A stretch of 64,000 nucleotides of DNA, taken from the NCBI RefSeq assembly GCF_900103325.1, contig NZ_FMXM01000014.1, forward strand, positions 62,001 through 126,000. Reading direction: 5' to 3'. Below are positions 51,329-60,223 of the stretch, piece after piece (the first letter of the stretch is position 1; each line of letters begins with the position of its first letter). The position numbers and the translations under genes are program-made. Origin of the DNA: Mesorhizobium qingshengii (GTDB lineage Bacteria; Pseudomonadota; Alphaproteobacteria; Rhizobiales; Rhizobiaceae). Under the pieces are notes generated by a model, which had not been told where the DNA came from, searched no databases, and was given only the letters and a program-made list of their open reading frames with translations.

Positions 51329-52843
51329 TCAGAGATCGTGCCCGGAATAAGAGCAGTTGAACGATTTGTTGCAGAGCGGAAAGTCGGCGACGATGTTGCC
51401 CTCGATGGCGGCTTCAAGAAGCGGCCACTGAAACCATGACGGGTCACGCAGGTGACAGCGCTCGACAAGGCCGCCCTTGCCAATGCGCAGCCAGGCCAGA
51501 ATGTCGCCGCGGAAACCCTCGACGAGCGCCATGCCTTCATGCGGTCCGTCTGTCGGCGCGAAATCCACACGGATCGGGCCGCCGGGCAGTTTTCCCAGGA
51601 TTTGTTCAATCAGCGAAAGGCTCTGTTTAACCTCCTGGATGCGAATCCAGACGCGCGCGTTCACGTCGCCTTCCTGGAGGAGGGGGATGTCAAAGGCGAG
51701 TTCGTCATAGGGCGGATAGGCCAGACCGCGCCGTGCATCGAAGTCCCGGCCAGAGGCTCGGCCGACATAGCCTCCGGCGCGATACTGTCGGGCGAGCTCT
51801 GCCTTGAGCCGGCCGGTTGCGACCGTCCGGTCCTGCAGCGACGCCGTATTGTCGTAGAGGTCGATCAGCTTGGGGAACCGCTGCCTGATCTCGGCGAGCA
51901 GGGACCGAACCGCTGTCGTTCCTTCGTCGCTCAGGAAGCCTGTCACGCCTCCAGGCACGATGCAGTCGCGCATCAGACGATGGCCGAAAGCGGCATCGCT
52001 TGCTCGCAATACGCGCTCACGCAGCACCCCGCAGTGGGCATGCATGAGCGAGAAGGAGGCGTCGTTGCAGATGGCGCCGATATCGCCCAGATGATTGGCC
52101 AGACGTTCCAGTTCGGCCATGAGCGCTCGCAGCCAGACCGCGCGTGGAGGGATCTCGACACCGAGCGCCGCTTCGATCGCGCGGGCGAAGGCGAGGGAGT
52201 ACGCCACGGTGCTGTCGCCGGAGGTCCTGGCTGCCAGCCTGGCGGCACGATCGATGTCGGATCCCGCCATCAAACCTTCTATGCCCTTGTGCGTGTATCC
52301 GAGGCGCTCTTCCAGCCGGACAACCGTTTCGCCGCTCGCCGTGAATCGAAAATGCCCCGGCTCGATGATGCCGGCATGCACAGGCCCGACCGGGATCTGG
52401 TGCAGACCTTCCCCCTCGGCAGGCAGGAAATGATAGGGGGATGCCGTCGAAGACGACGACCGCTGGGTTCCCAGCGGATAGCTGACCCCCCACTGGCCAT
52501 GATCGAGCCACCGTCGTGTATCGGGCGCGCCCTGCGGCAAGAGACCGAACAAGTCGGCGGCCGCACGTTCGAGGCGCAATGCGGGCGGATGTAGCCGGCC
52601 GACTGATGGGTAGCGGCCGTCCGGGCATACCAGGCTGACAACGCCGATCTCCCTGGCGTTTTCATCGAGGAGCGCCATGTGGACGACGCCTGGCTCACCC
52701 CAGAGACCGAGCAAGCCCCAGTGGCCCTCGACCAGCTGGTCAACGGCAAAGCTCCATATCTTGGGAGCCACCACGGCGCGCGGCCACGGAAAATGGTTGT
52801 CGACACGTTGGCCAGCAAGGATGAGGTCGATCAGAGCGGGCAT
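51329..52843 (-). CDS. hyfG: Hydrogenase-4-type large subunit homologue lacking all [NiFe] ligands
   Basis: A 504-residue fusion of a NuoC-like N-terminus (about residues 50-130) and a NuoD/HycE-like body. In active enzymes the two CxxC motifs bind Ni-Fe; here the N-terminal pair reads RTSGDST (both Cys to Ser) and the C-terminal motif reads NCSYSGHDL (aligned positions Ser and Gly, with a Cys in the position of the usual Pro). The glycines and the HKGIEGL element upstream are preserved, so the fold is intact. This is the hallmark of energy-converting-hydrogenase-related (Ehr) complexes. 18 bp separate it from hyfF. Confidence 0.88.
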   Translation of the reverse strand: MPALIDLILAGQRVDNHFPWPRAVVAPKIWSFAVDQLVEGHWGLLGLWGEPGVVHMALLDENAREIGVVSLVCPDGRYPSVGRLHPPALRLERAAADLFGLLPQGAPDTRRWLDHGQWGVSYPLGTQRSSSSTASPYHFLPAEGEGLHQIPVGPVHAGIIEPGHFRFTASGETVVRLEERLGYTHKGIEGLMAGSDIDRAARLAARTSGDSTVAYSLAFARAIEAALGVEIPPRAVWLRALMAELERLANHLGDIGAICNDASFSLMHAHCGVLRERVLRASDAAFGHRLMRDCIVPGGVTGFLSDEGTTAVRSLLAEIRQRFPKLIDLYDNTASLQDRTVATGRLKAELARQYRAGGYVGRASGRDFDARRGLAYPPYDELAFDIPLLQEGDVNARVWIRIQEVKQSLSLIEQILGKLPGGPIRVDFAPTDGPHEGMALVEGFRGDILAWLRIGKGGLVERCHLRDPSWFQWPLLEAAIEGNIVADFPLCNKSFNCSYSGHDL

Positions 52844-52861
52844 GCTTCTTTCTCCCTTCCT

Positions 52862-54313
52862 TCATCCCAGAAGGATGGCGACATGCTGGAACCATGCGAC
52901 CAGTGGTGGCGGCAGATAGATGCCGGCGGCAAACACCAGCGCCAGGTGGGAATACATCGGAATGTAGGACGCCTCGGCGGGCGCGGTGCTGCCGCGCGGT
53001 TCGCCGAAAGCGACGCCGGTCAGCCGAAGCAGCAGGGCGCCGAAAGCGAGCAGAATCCCGAATACCAGCGGCACCGCCAGAAAGGGGTGCCTGGCAAATG
53101 TCGAACTCACAACCAGGAATTCGCTCATGAAGATGCCGGATGGAGGGAGGCCGGCAATGGCGACGACGCCGATGACGAGCGCCCAGCCAAGCGCCGGATG
53201 CGTCTCCGTCAGCCCCCTGATCTCGGTTATGTTCTGTGTTCCCTTGACCTGCGCAATGTGGCCGACCGTGAAGAAGATCGCCGACTTGGTCAGGCTGTGC
53301 ATCACCATGTGCAGCAGGCCGGCAAAGTTGGCGAGCGGGCCACCCATGCCGAATGCGAACACGATGATGCCCATGTGCTCGATGGAGGAGTACGCGAACA
53401 GACGTTTGATGTCGCGGCGGCGGTAGAGCATGAAGGCCGCGAAAACAAGCGACGTCAGCCCCATCGTGATCATCAATGGCCCCGTCGCGATCGCTTCCGG
53501 GCTTGCCGCAAGCAACATCTTGAAACGCAGCACGGCATAGAGCGCAACGTTCAACAGCAAGCCCGACAGCACCGCGGAAATCGGCGTCGGGCCCTCCGCG
53601 TGCGCGTCGGGCAGCCAGGCATGCAAGGGCGCAAGGCCAACCTTCGTACCGTAGCCGAGCAGCAGGAAGACGAAGGCGACATTCAGCAAGGCCGGGTCGA
53701 AATGTGCCGCGTGTGCGATGAGCACTGTCCAGACCATGGCATTCGTGCCCTCGCCAACAACTGGTTGCGCGGCCATGTAGACGAGGATGGTGCCGAACAG
53801 TGCAAGCGCGATGCCGACGCTGCCCAGAATGAAATATTTCCAGGCGGCTTCCAGCGCTTCATGCGTGCGATAGATGCCAACCATGAGCACGGTGGTCAGC
53901 GTGGCAAGCTCCACCGCCACCCACATCAAGCCGATATTGTTCGACACGAACGCCAGGTTCATGCCGAACATCATGATCTGGTACATAGCATGGTAGAACC
54001 GCAGGTTCGACGCGGTCAGCCGTCCGGTATCCAGTTCGTGCGCAATGTAGGAGGCGCTGAAGACGCTGGTCGTGAAGCCGACAAAGGCATTGAGCACGAT
54101 GAAAACGATGTTGAGGTCGTCGACGAGCAGGTATTGCCCGGGCTGTGGCCGATCCGTCACGAAAAGCGACAGTGCGGCGAGCAGGGTCAGCAAGCTCGCG
54201 GCGACATTGAGGCCAGCCGCCAGCCGGTAATTCGGCAGCGCCGCCAGAAGCGCGGCCGCGACGACTGGTATCAGCAAGATGGCGGCCACCGCATCGAGGG
54301 AAAACGCGGTCAA
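52862..54313 (-). CDS. hyfF: Hydrogenase-4 component F homologue (NuoM/L-like antiporter subunit)
   Basis: A 483-residue polytopic membrane protein. It has the antiporter-core acid 'MWVAVELATLTTVLM' and the lysine-containing GTKVGLAPLHAWLPDAHAEGP helix, while the next channel helix reads LLLNVALYA (Asn where many NuoM proteins have Lys), then 'SSIEHMGIIVFAFG'. The frame is open far upstream, but that part is antisense; the TTG start overlaps the hyfE stop by 4 nt (TTGA) with AGGGGAG upstream. Probable proton or sodium channel. Confidence 0.85.
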   Translation of the reverse strand: MTAFSLDAVAAILLIPVVAAALLAALPNYRLAAGLNVAASLLTLLAALSLFVTDRPQPGQYLLVDDLNIVFIVLNAFVGFTTSVFSASYIAHELDTGRLTASNLRFYHAMYQIMMFGMNLAFVSNNIGLMWVAVELATLTTVLMVGIYRTHEALEAAWKYFILGSVGIALALFGTILVYMAAQPVVGEGTNAMVWTVLIAHAAHFDPALLNVAFVFLLLGYGTKVGLAPLHAWLPDAHAEGPTPISAVLSGLLLNVALYAVLRFKMLLAASPEAIATGPLMITMGLTSLVFAAFMLYRRRDIKRLFAYSSIEHMGIIVFAFGMGGPLANFAGLLHMVMHSLTKSAIFFTVGHIAQVKGTQNITEIRGLTETHPALGWALVIGVVAIAGLPPSGIFMSEFLVVSSTFARHPFLAVPLVFGILLAFGALLLRLTGVAFGEPRGSTAPAEASYIPMYSHLALVFAAGIYLPPPLVAWFQHVAILLG

Positions 54314-54972
54314 CGGTGTTCTCCCCTGTAGTCGTCGAGCGCGCCGACATCGACCGAGTCGAACCTCTCGCGGATGCGGAACAGGAAGACTCCGATGACG
54401 ATGAAGGCGATGAGGATCGAGAAGGCGACACTGATCTCGACGACCAGCGGCATGCCCTTGGCCCCCGTGGCGGCAAGGACCAGGCCGTTCTCGAGCGACA
54501 TGAATCCCACCACCTGGCTGACGGCATTCCGCCGGGTGACCATCACCAGGAGCCCCAGCAATATGATGGACAGCGCGAAGGCCAGGTCCTCGCGGGCGAG
54601 GGGGTCGGCGCCGGAAGTGACCCGCAGCATCAGGACCATGGACAGGGTCACCAGACCAATTCCCGCGAGCATGGTCGGACCGATCCCGACGGCGGTCTCG
54701 ATATCGCGATGGATGCCGAGCCGTTGAATGATGCGATGAAGCCCGACGGGAATGACGATCGCCTTGAAAATGAGGGCAATCGCCGCCGTGACGTAGAGAT
54801 GATGCGCGTCCTGGATGTAGGCCTGCCAGGCCACAGACAGGGCGAGCACGATGGCATGAACCGCAAAAACGTTGATCAGCGCAAAGAGACGATCCTGGTA
54901 CAGCATCATGAAACTGACCAGCACCAGGCCACCGGCGAGCAGATGAGCGATGTCGAAGGTGAGGCCGTTCAT
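54310..54972 (-). CDS. hyfE: Hydrogenase-4 component E homologue (NuoK-like)
   Basis: A 220-residue membrane protein, the same size as HyfE, with seven or so predicted helices. The NuoK-related part contains 'SQVVGFMSLENGLVLAATG', with a membrane Glu kept. It starts on the last base of hyfC and overlaps hyfF by 4 nt. Couples the antiporter subunits to the membrane arm. Confidence 0.85.
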   Translation of the reverse strand: MNGLTFDIAHLLAGGLVLVSFMMLYQDRLFALINVFAVHAIVLALSVAWQAYIQDAHHLYVTAAIALIFKAIVIPVGLHRIIQRLGIHRDIETAVGIGPTMLAGIGLVTLSMVLMLRVTSGADPLAREDLAFALSIILLGLLVMVTRRNAVSQVVGFMSLENGLVLAATGAKGMPLVVEISVAFSILIAFIVIGVFLFRIRERFDSVDVGALDDYRGEHR

Positions 54973-55928
54973 CAGAGGCTCCGTGAGACGAACAGCAGGA
55001 GCGTGCCGAGCAGGGCCAGCATGAGCGCTGCTCCAAGGAAATCCGGGACGCGGAAGACACGCATCTTGGCGATGGCAGTCTCGAACAAAGCGAGGAGAAC
55101 GCCGCTCGCGGCAAGTTTGCCGATGTAGAAGACGACAGCCAGAACGTAGGACCAGGGCCCGGCCCCGGCGGTCACGAGCCCCCAGGGAACGAAGACGCAG
55201 GAAATCAGCGAGACGTAGAGCAGAAGCTTCAGGAAGGAAGCGAAATCGATCATTGCCAGATGGCGACCGGAATATTCCAGGACCATCGCCTCGTGGATCA
55301 TGGTCAGCTCCAGATGCGTCGCCGGGTTATCCACCGGCACCCGGGCATTTTCCGCGATCGCCACCATGACGAGAGCGATCAGCGACATTCCGAGCGATAC
55401 CCGCAGGCCAACCTGCGGCGAGCCCATGAAAGCCGCCACCGTCGACAGTTGCGTCGCTCCGGCAACGAGTGCCAGGCTGAACACGATCAGGAGCATGGCG
55501 GGCTCGGCCAGGGAAGCGATCATCACCTCGCGGCTGGCGCCGATGCCGCCAAAGCTCGTGCCGACGTCCATCGCCGCCAGCGCCAGGAAGAAGCGTGCGC
55601 TTCCAAGCAGCGCGACGATCGCTATGAGATCGGCGGTCCAACTGAACTTGAGGCCGGTGGCGAATGTCGGGACCAGCGCGGCGGCGACCCAGGTGGCGGC
55701 GAAGATCAGATAGGGTATGACGCGAAACAGCCAGGATGCGTTGTCGGCCAGAACGACCTCCTTGCGCATGAGCCGCAAGAGATCGCGATAGGGCTGGATG
55801 AGAGGAGGGCCCTGGCGGCGCAACAGTCTTGCCTTCACCTTGCGGATGAAGCCAGTCAGGAGCGGCGCCAGCAAAAGCACCAGCATCATCTGCGCGCCCT
55901 GGACCGTCAAATCAAGGATCAGGGCCAT
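54972..55928 (-). CDS. hyfC: Hydrogenase-4 component C homologue (NuoH/HycD-like)
   Basis: A 318-residue NuoH-type membrane anchor: first helix 'MMLVLLLAPLLTGFIRKVKARLLRRQGPPLIQPYRDL', and the conserved 'NARVPVDNPATHLELTMIHEAMVLEYSG' loop with the ExxH-type acids that join the Fe-S subunit to the membrane arm. Overlaps hyfB by 10 nt. Confidence 0.88.
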   Translation of the reverse strand: MALILDLTVQGAQMMLVLLLAPLLTGFIRKVKARLLRRQGPPLIQPYRDLLRLMRKEVVLADNASWLFRVIPYLIFAATWVAAALVPTFATGLKFSWTADLIAIVALLGSARFFLALAAMDVGTSFGGIGASREVMIASLAEPAMLLIVFSLALVAGATQLSTVAAFMGSPQVGLRVSLGMSLIALVMVAIAENARVPVDNPATHLELTMIHEAMVLEYSGRHLAMIDFASFLKLLLYVSLISCVFVPWGLVTAGAGPWSYVLAVVFYIGKLAASGVLLALFETAIAKMRVFRVPDFLGAALMLALLGTLLLFVSRSL

Positions 55929-57940
55929 AGTGCAAGCACCAGGAGCAAGACAATGAGGAAGAGAAAGACAAGGGTCAGGTAGCGCCTGATCGTCAGGAAC
56001 TGCAGATGGTTCAGGTGGTCGGTCGCGAAGTCGAGGGCCTTGCCGATGGGCAGATACAGCGTCTCCCAGATCACATCATGGATTTCCAGATTGAAACGAG
56101 CCGGACGGGTCTCGCCGGGTGCCGGCATCTCGACCCTTTCGGTCGCACGGAACACGAACGTGCCGAAGACCCGGCGGATAGGCTGTGCGAAGCTGACGCC
56201 CGTGTATTGCGAGCCTGGGACGGTATCCGCGAAGCCACAACCCCAGGCGGGACCGCGACGCAGTGCATGCGACGCGAAGCGATGGATGACATAGACCGCG
56301 GCGGATGCGGAAATGGCGATGAATACAAACACCAGCAGGCCGTTGTAGGAACTGCGGCTCTCGGCGATAGGCACGATCGAAAGCCAAGGCTGCGCCATCT
56401 GCACCGGCATGCGGCTGCCGATGAGCGAAAGCGTCACGGGGGAAAGGCCATCTATGACAAAGCCTGGCAGGATGCCGGCAAGCAGACAGAGTGCGGCAAG
56501 GATGAACATTGCCGCCAACGAGTAGCGGTCGGCTTCGTGCGCGTGTTCCACCGCCGAGGTCCGCGGTCGGCCCAGAAACGTAATTCCGAAGGCCTTTACG
56601 AAGCAGGCCGCGGCCAGCGCCGCCGATAGCGCCAGCAGGCCGCCGACGGCGGGCACCATCACCTTCAGGCCCCATTGCGGGAGATCCGGGCTCTGCAGGA
56701 CAGCCTGGAAAGCCAGCCATTCGGAGACGAAGCCGTTGAAGGGCGGAAGCGAGGAGATCGCCACGCAGCCAACGAGGAAGACGAAGCTGGTCTGCGGCAT
56801 CCGATGGATAAGACCGCCCAGCTTCTCCATGTCCCGTTCGCCGGTTGCCGTGAGCACGGCGCCCGCGCCGAAGAAAAGCAGGCTTTTGAAGAATGAATGG
56901 TTGAGAGCGTGGAACAGCGCGGCGGTAAGCGCCAGCGCTGCGGCCGATGGCATGGCGTTCGCCTTGAAGGCGAGCGCGAGACCAAGGCTTACGAAGATGA
57001 CGCCGATGTTTTCGATGGTGCTATAGGCAAGCAGCCGCTTGAGGTCCTTTTCCATCAACGCGTAAAGGATCCCCAAGACAGCGGTGAGGCCTCCGAAGAA
57101 AAGGACGATGATGCTGGACCACCATGTCGGTTCACCGAGCAGGTCGAAGATAACGCGGATGAAGCCATACACGGCGACCTTGGTCATGACGCCGCTCATG
57201 AGAGCCGAGACATGGCTTGGCGCGGCCGGGTGAGCGAGTGGAAGCCAAACGTGCAGCGGAACGAGACCAGCCTTGGAGCCGGCGCCCAGCAACATGAGAG
57301 CCAGGACGAAAGTGGCGACGAGCGGGGTGGGCCCCGCGGCACGCATCGCTTCGAACGTGTAGTTTCCGCCCGGTCCTGACAACAAGCCGAACGCAAGCAG
57401 CAGCGCGAGCGTGCCGAAGCTCGCCATCACGAGATAAATGTAACCCGCCCGTGCATTTTCCCGTTCGCGATGGTGGACGATGACCAGCGCCCAGGAAGAG
57501 AGCGACATGAATTCCCAGGAAAGCAGGAAGGTGAAGGCGTCGTCCGCGAGCACGACCAGGTTCATTCCGGCGAGGAAGGCGGGGAAGAACGGCAGCACCC
57601 GGTGCGGCGAGGGCTCGTGGCTGCCATAGCCGAGACCGTAGAGGCTGGCCATGGCGCCGCCGAAATTGATGACGACGAGGAAGAAAGTCGAGAGCGCATC
57701 CAGGCGGAAATGAGCCCCGATCCAGGGCAGCCCGACCGGCAACACGGCAGTCGACGGCGTCACGGGGTCTTCGAGGATGCGGCCCGCGAGAACCAGGAGC
57801 GCGGCGGCCGAAATACCGAGCGTCAAGCCGTAGACGAGGCGTGTTCCCGAGCCCGGCGTGCGGCTCACCGCAATCGCGAGCACCGCTGTCCCCAGGAGCG
57901 AAGCAACGCCCCACAGAAGGACTGCGGCGTCTGAAATCAC
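55919..57940 (-). CDS. hyfB: Hydrogenase-4 component B homologue (NuoL/MrpA-like antiporter subunit)
   Basis: A 673-residue polytopic membrane protein of the HyfB/NuoL family. The core residues of a proton channel are present: 'FLLSWEFMSLSSWALV' (Glu) and 'GSKAGLVPLHVWLPLAHPAAP' (Lys), then 'MTKVAVYGF' (second Lys) and 'YSTIENIGVIFVSLG'. It starts at GTG overlapping the XRE stop (GTGA). First structural gene of the operon. Confidence 0.9.
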   Translation of the reverse strand: MISDAAVLLWGVASLLGTAVLAIAVSRTPGSGTRLVYGLTLGISAAALLVLAGRILEDPVTPSTAVLPVGLPWIGAHFRLDALSTFFLVVINFGGAMASLYGLGYGSHEPSPHRVLPFFPAFLAGMNLVVLADDAFTFLLSWEFMSLSSWALVIVHHRERENARAGYIYLVMASFGTLALLLAFGLLSGPGGNYTFEAMRAAGPTPLVATFVLALMLLGAGSKAGLVPLHVWLPLAHPAAPSHVSALMSGVMTKVAVYGFIRVIFDLLGEPTWWSSIIVLFFGGLTAVLGILYALMEKDLKRLLAYSTIENIGVIFVSLGLALAFKANAMPSAAALALTAALFHALNHSFFKSLLFFGAGAVLTATGERDMEKLGGLIHRMPQTSFVFLVGCVAISSLPPFNGFVSEWLAFQAVLQSPDLPQWGLKVMVPAVGGLLALSAALAAACFVKAFGITFLGRPRTSAVEHAHEADRYSLAAMFILAALCLLAGILPGFVIDGLSPVTLSLIGSRMPVQMAQPWLSIVPIAESRSSYNGLLVFVFIAISASAAVYVIHRFASHALRRGPAWGCGFADTVPGSQYTGVSFAQPIRRVFGTFVFRATERVEMPAPGETRPARFNLEIHDVIWETLYLPIGKALDFATDHLNHLQFLTIRRYLTLVFLFLIVLLLVLALWP

Positions 57941-58260
57941 GCCACGCTCCTCGCAGCGAGTTTGGCGCCCGCATCGTCCCCGCCCAGAACCTTGGCGGGG
58001 TCGAAATCTGCCTTGAGCCGCACGCCACGTCCACCGATCTGGCTGGAGGCGCCCTCGGCGATCAGTTCGACGCCGGCAAGGTCAAGGGCCCCAATCAACT
58101 TCATCAGGGAATCGACGTTGCCCCGGATAATCGACTCGCTGGCTTCCATGCGCTGAATGGTCGGCACCGAAAGGCCGGACAATTCGGCCAGCCTGCGCTG
58201 GTCAACGCCAAGGAGCGCCCTCGCGGCACGCAACTGTGGAGCAGTTATCACGGGTTGCAT
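57937..58260 (-). CDS. XRE-family helix-turn-helix regulator heading the hyf-like operon
   Basis: A 107-residue protein with a Cro/C1 HTH ('QLRAARALLGVDQRRLAELSGLSVPTIQRME', residues 8-38) and a short C-terminal tail, no toxin gene next to it. The ATG is only just downstream of GAGGG, so a GTG nine bases later (58251) is equally likely. Its stop overlaps the hyfB start, so it is co-translated with the complex and likely autoregulates it. Confidence 0.8.
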   Translation of the reverse strand: MQPVITAPQLRAARALLGVDQRRLAELSGLSVPTIQRMEASESIIRGNVDSLMKLIGALDLAGVELIAEGASSQIGGRGVRLKADFDPAKVLGGDDAGAKLAARSVA

Positions 58261-58526
58261 CCCTCATTGTCAACTTTGAGATATTGTCTCTGCCGGTTGC
58301 AGCATATATTAAAATGCGGTGCGTTCAACAAATGATGCGTGACACATCTATCCCTGCGCCATGGGAAACCGCGCGACATGAGCCGGGATTGCCTTGGACG
58401 CTCCCCGGTGCCAGGCAAGTGCAAGGCGGGCCTGCAATGACGGAGGCCGCGAAACGCCCTGGCAAAAGGCCGTTCGAGAGACGAGTTGAGCGGCGGATTT
58501 AGGAATTTGACTGTGGTGACCAGGTC

Positions 58527-59297
58527 ATGATCCGGGTTGCGAAATATCATACCGATTTCGGCAACATCGAGGTTCTGCGGACCAAGGATTCCGGTTCGTT
58601 CATTTATCGCCAAGGCGGTTGCTACCAAAGCGAGTGCGACCCGAATGGCATTAGCGTCGTGCCCTATATACACGCGATCTTTGGTCTTCTCGCGCAAGCG
58701 GAAGTGTCCGACGTCCTGATGATCGGTTGCGGCGGCGGCAGCCTGGGCACGATGCTGGACAGGGTTGGCGTGCGTGTCACCATCGTCGACATCAACCCAA
58801 AGGCCTTCCAGATCGCCCAGCAATATTTTGGGCTGCCTCGGGGCGTTCACTGCTGCACTTCCGACGGGCGGGATTTCTTGCGCGCCGACCGTCATCGCTA
58901 CGACGCCATCGTTCTCGACGCATATTCCGGGCGGCGCATTCCGGATCATTTGTGCGCCGAGACATTCTTCGGTCTGGCGCAGACACGTCTCAAAAACTCA
59001 TCCGGCATGCTGATCGGGAATGTTCATGCTCGCCACGACCTTGACACCATGCCGGATCGCGTTGCCGCGAAGCTCAGCAATATCTGGGCGAATGTCAGAC
59101 TGCTCGATACTCGCGGCGCCTCGGACCGCAACGCACTCGTCATGGCAGGCAAGGTGCGTGATCTCGTCCAGCCGACGTTGCTGGTACCGCCATCGGTTGG
59201 CGCTGACGAGATCGCGCATGACCTGAGCCTCCTGGCGTTCAGGCCCTGGCATGTGCCACGCCGAGCAGCGCAAGGCGCAGGGCGGGGCGCCAGTTAG
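58527..59297 (+). CDS. Spermidine-synthase-like (SpeE superfamily) methyltransferase-fold protein
   Basis: A 256-residue Rossmann methyltransferase-fold protein: 'VLMIGCGGGSLGTML' is the nucleotide-binding loop, followed by VTIVDINPKAFQIAQQYFGL and 'DGRDFLRADRHRYDAIVLDAYSG', the D-x-(Y/F) region of polyamine aminopropyltransferases. It lacks the full N-terminal beta-hairpin tetramer domain of classical SpeE, so polyamine synthesis is uncertain. Divergent from the XRE gene. A strong hairpin follows it. Confidence 0.75.
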   Translation: MIRVAKYHTDFGNIEVLRTKDSGSFIYRQGGCYQSECDPNGISVVPYIHAIFGLLAQAEVSDVLMIGCGGGSLGTMLDRVGVRVTIVDINPKAFQIAQQYFGLPRGVHCCTSDGRDFLRADRHRYDAIVLDAYSGRRIPDHLCAETFFGLAQTRLKNSSGMLIGNVHARHDLDTMPDRVAAKLSNIWANVRLLDTRGASDRNALVMAGKVRDLVQPTLLVPPSVGADEIAHDLSLLAFRPWHVPRRAAQGAGRGAS

Positions 59298-59298
59298 A

Positions 59299-59330
59299 GG
59301 CTGGTCCTATCGTGTGCTTCAGGACCAGCC
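59299..59330. terminator. Perfect 10-bp hairpin between convergent genes
   Basis: GGCTGGTCCT (59299-59308) pairs with AGGACCAGCC (59321-59330) around a 12-nt loop, starting just after the SpeE-like stop and 25 bp from the end of the BA14K gene. No U tract, but strongly terminator-like in position. Confidence 0.6.
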
Positions 59331-59354
59331 CAACGAATAGCAGGCGGCGGAACT

Positions 59355-59825
59355 TCAGTAGGGCGAATGACACTGCCGACGCGGGCCGTTGTAAGGCTGG
59401 AAGGTATTATCCGACGCGCGATACGACCTGTAGTGGTTGTAGCACCACTGCACATGGGCGTTGCCCGCATAGACACGGTTGTTCTCGCTGTTGACGATTG
59501 CGCTGCCGATCAATGCACCGGCGGTGAAGGCAGCAAGCGGGAACCAAAAGTCGCCGTGCCGGCGATAGCCGCGATGGTACTCGCGGTAGCCGCGGTGACC
59601 GTTCCAGTACATGCCGTCGTTGTGTATGACACGGCGATGCACTCGGTTGCCGTGGCGACGTATCCACCGCGGGTCGCCGTTGCGGGCTTCCACAGTCTGA
59701 ACGTCGCTTGAAGCTGACGGCGCCTGGGGTACGAACATCTGCACGGCATTGGCCGGCAAGGCGGCGGAAACCGCGAACGAAGCCGACAATGCGCCGGCCA
59801 GTATGCTCGACATCATCTTGTTCAT
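59355..59825 (-). CDS. BA14K-family secreted protein
   Basis: About 156 residues: signal peptide (1-24, ending ANA-V), a His/Arg/Tyr/Gly-rich middle, a hydrophobic segment ('[18 protein letters not shown]'), and the C-terminal BA14K motif '[28 protein letters not shown]'. BA14K proteins are lectin-like immunoreactive surface proteins of Brucella and rhizobia. AGGAGAAG precedes the ATG. A perfect FNR/FixK box lies upstream, suggesting induction at low oxygen. Confidence 0.88.
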   Translation of the reverse strand: MNKMMSSILAGALSASFAVSAALPANAVQMFVPQAPSASSDVQTVEARNGDPRWIRRHGNRVHRRVIHNDGMYWNGHRGYREYHRGYRRHGDFWFPLAAFTAGALIGSAIVNSENNRVYAGNAHVQWCYNHYRSYRASDNTFQPYNGPRRQCHSPY

Positions 59826-60223
59826 GATCTTCTCCTGGAAGGGACGGAAGGGACAATTACCCCCTCGGGTGTATGAGAGAGAGCAATGCACCAGCTGTCC
59901 TTGATTTCGATCAAGCGAACGGCGGACACAGCGCGCCTATGCCAAGGCACGAGATTGGGGGGAGAGAGCAGGGCGTCGGCAGCCGACATGGCCAGTGCCT
60001 ATTTCCTGGAGCCGTGATCGCGGAGCTGGGCCTCGGGGCGGACCTTCGGCATTCGCGAGAAGCCGAGATAGCGATCGATGCTCCGTCGGCTTGTCCTGGA
60101 GCGTTCATGCGGTCGGCGACAGGCCGGCACTGAAAACACTGAGGAAATTGAAGTTACACCGGAGATGATTGCGGCGGGCGAGAGCGTGCTGTCGTTTGCG
60201 GTCTCGCCAGAGGACATCCATAT
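59826..60223. other. Intergenic region upstream of the BA14K gene
   Basis: About 400 bp without a supported gene; its only clear feature is the FNR/FixK box. Composition shifts to more AT-rich towards the right end. Confidence 0.35.
59901..59914 (-). promoter_or_regulatory. FNR/FixK box (TTGAT-N4-ATCAA)
   Basis: TTGATTTCGATCAA is a perfect anaerobox, centred 82-83 nt before the BA14K start; allowing the usual -41.5 position gives a leader of about 40 nt. Confidence 0.65.

Noticed and set aside
52679-54331. 550-codon plus-strand frame over hyfF
   Set aside because: Gln/Asp/His-rich composition typical of antisense to membrane-protein genes; the minus strand carries intact antiporter motifs.
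50783-57940. Reading the hyf-like operon as a functional H2-evolving hydrogenase
   Set aside because: All four Ni-Fe ligand cysteines are absent from the large subunit and no maturation genes are nearby.
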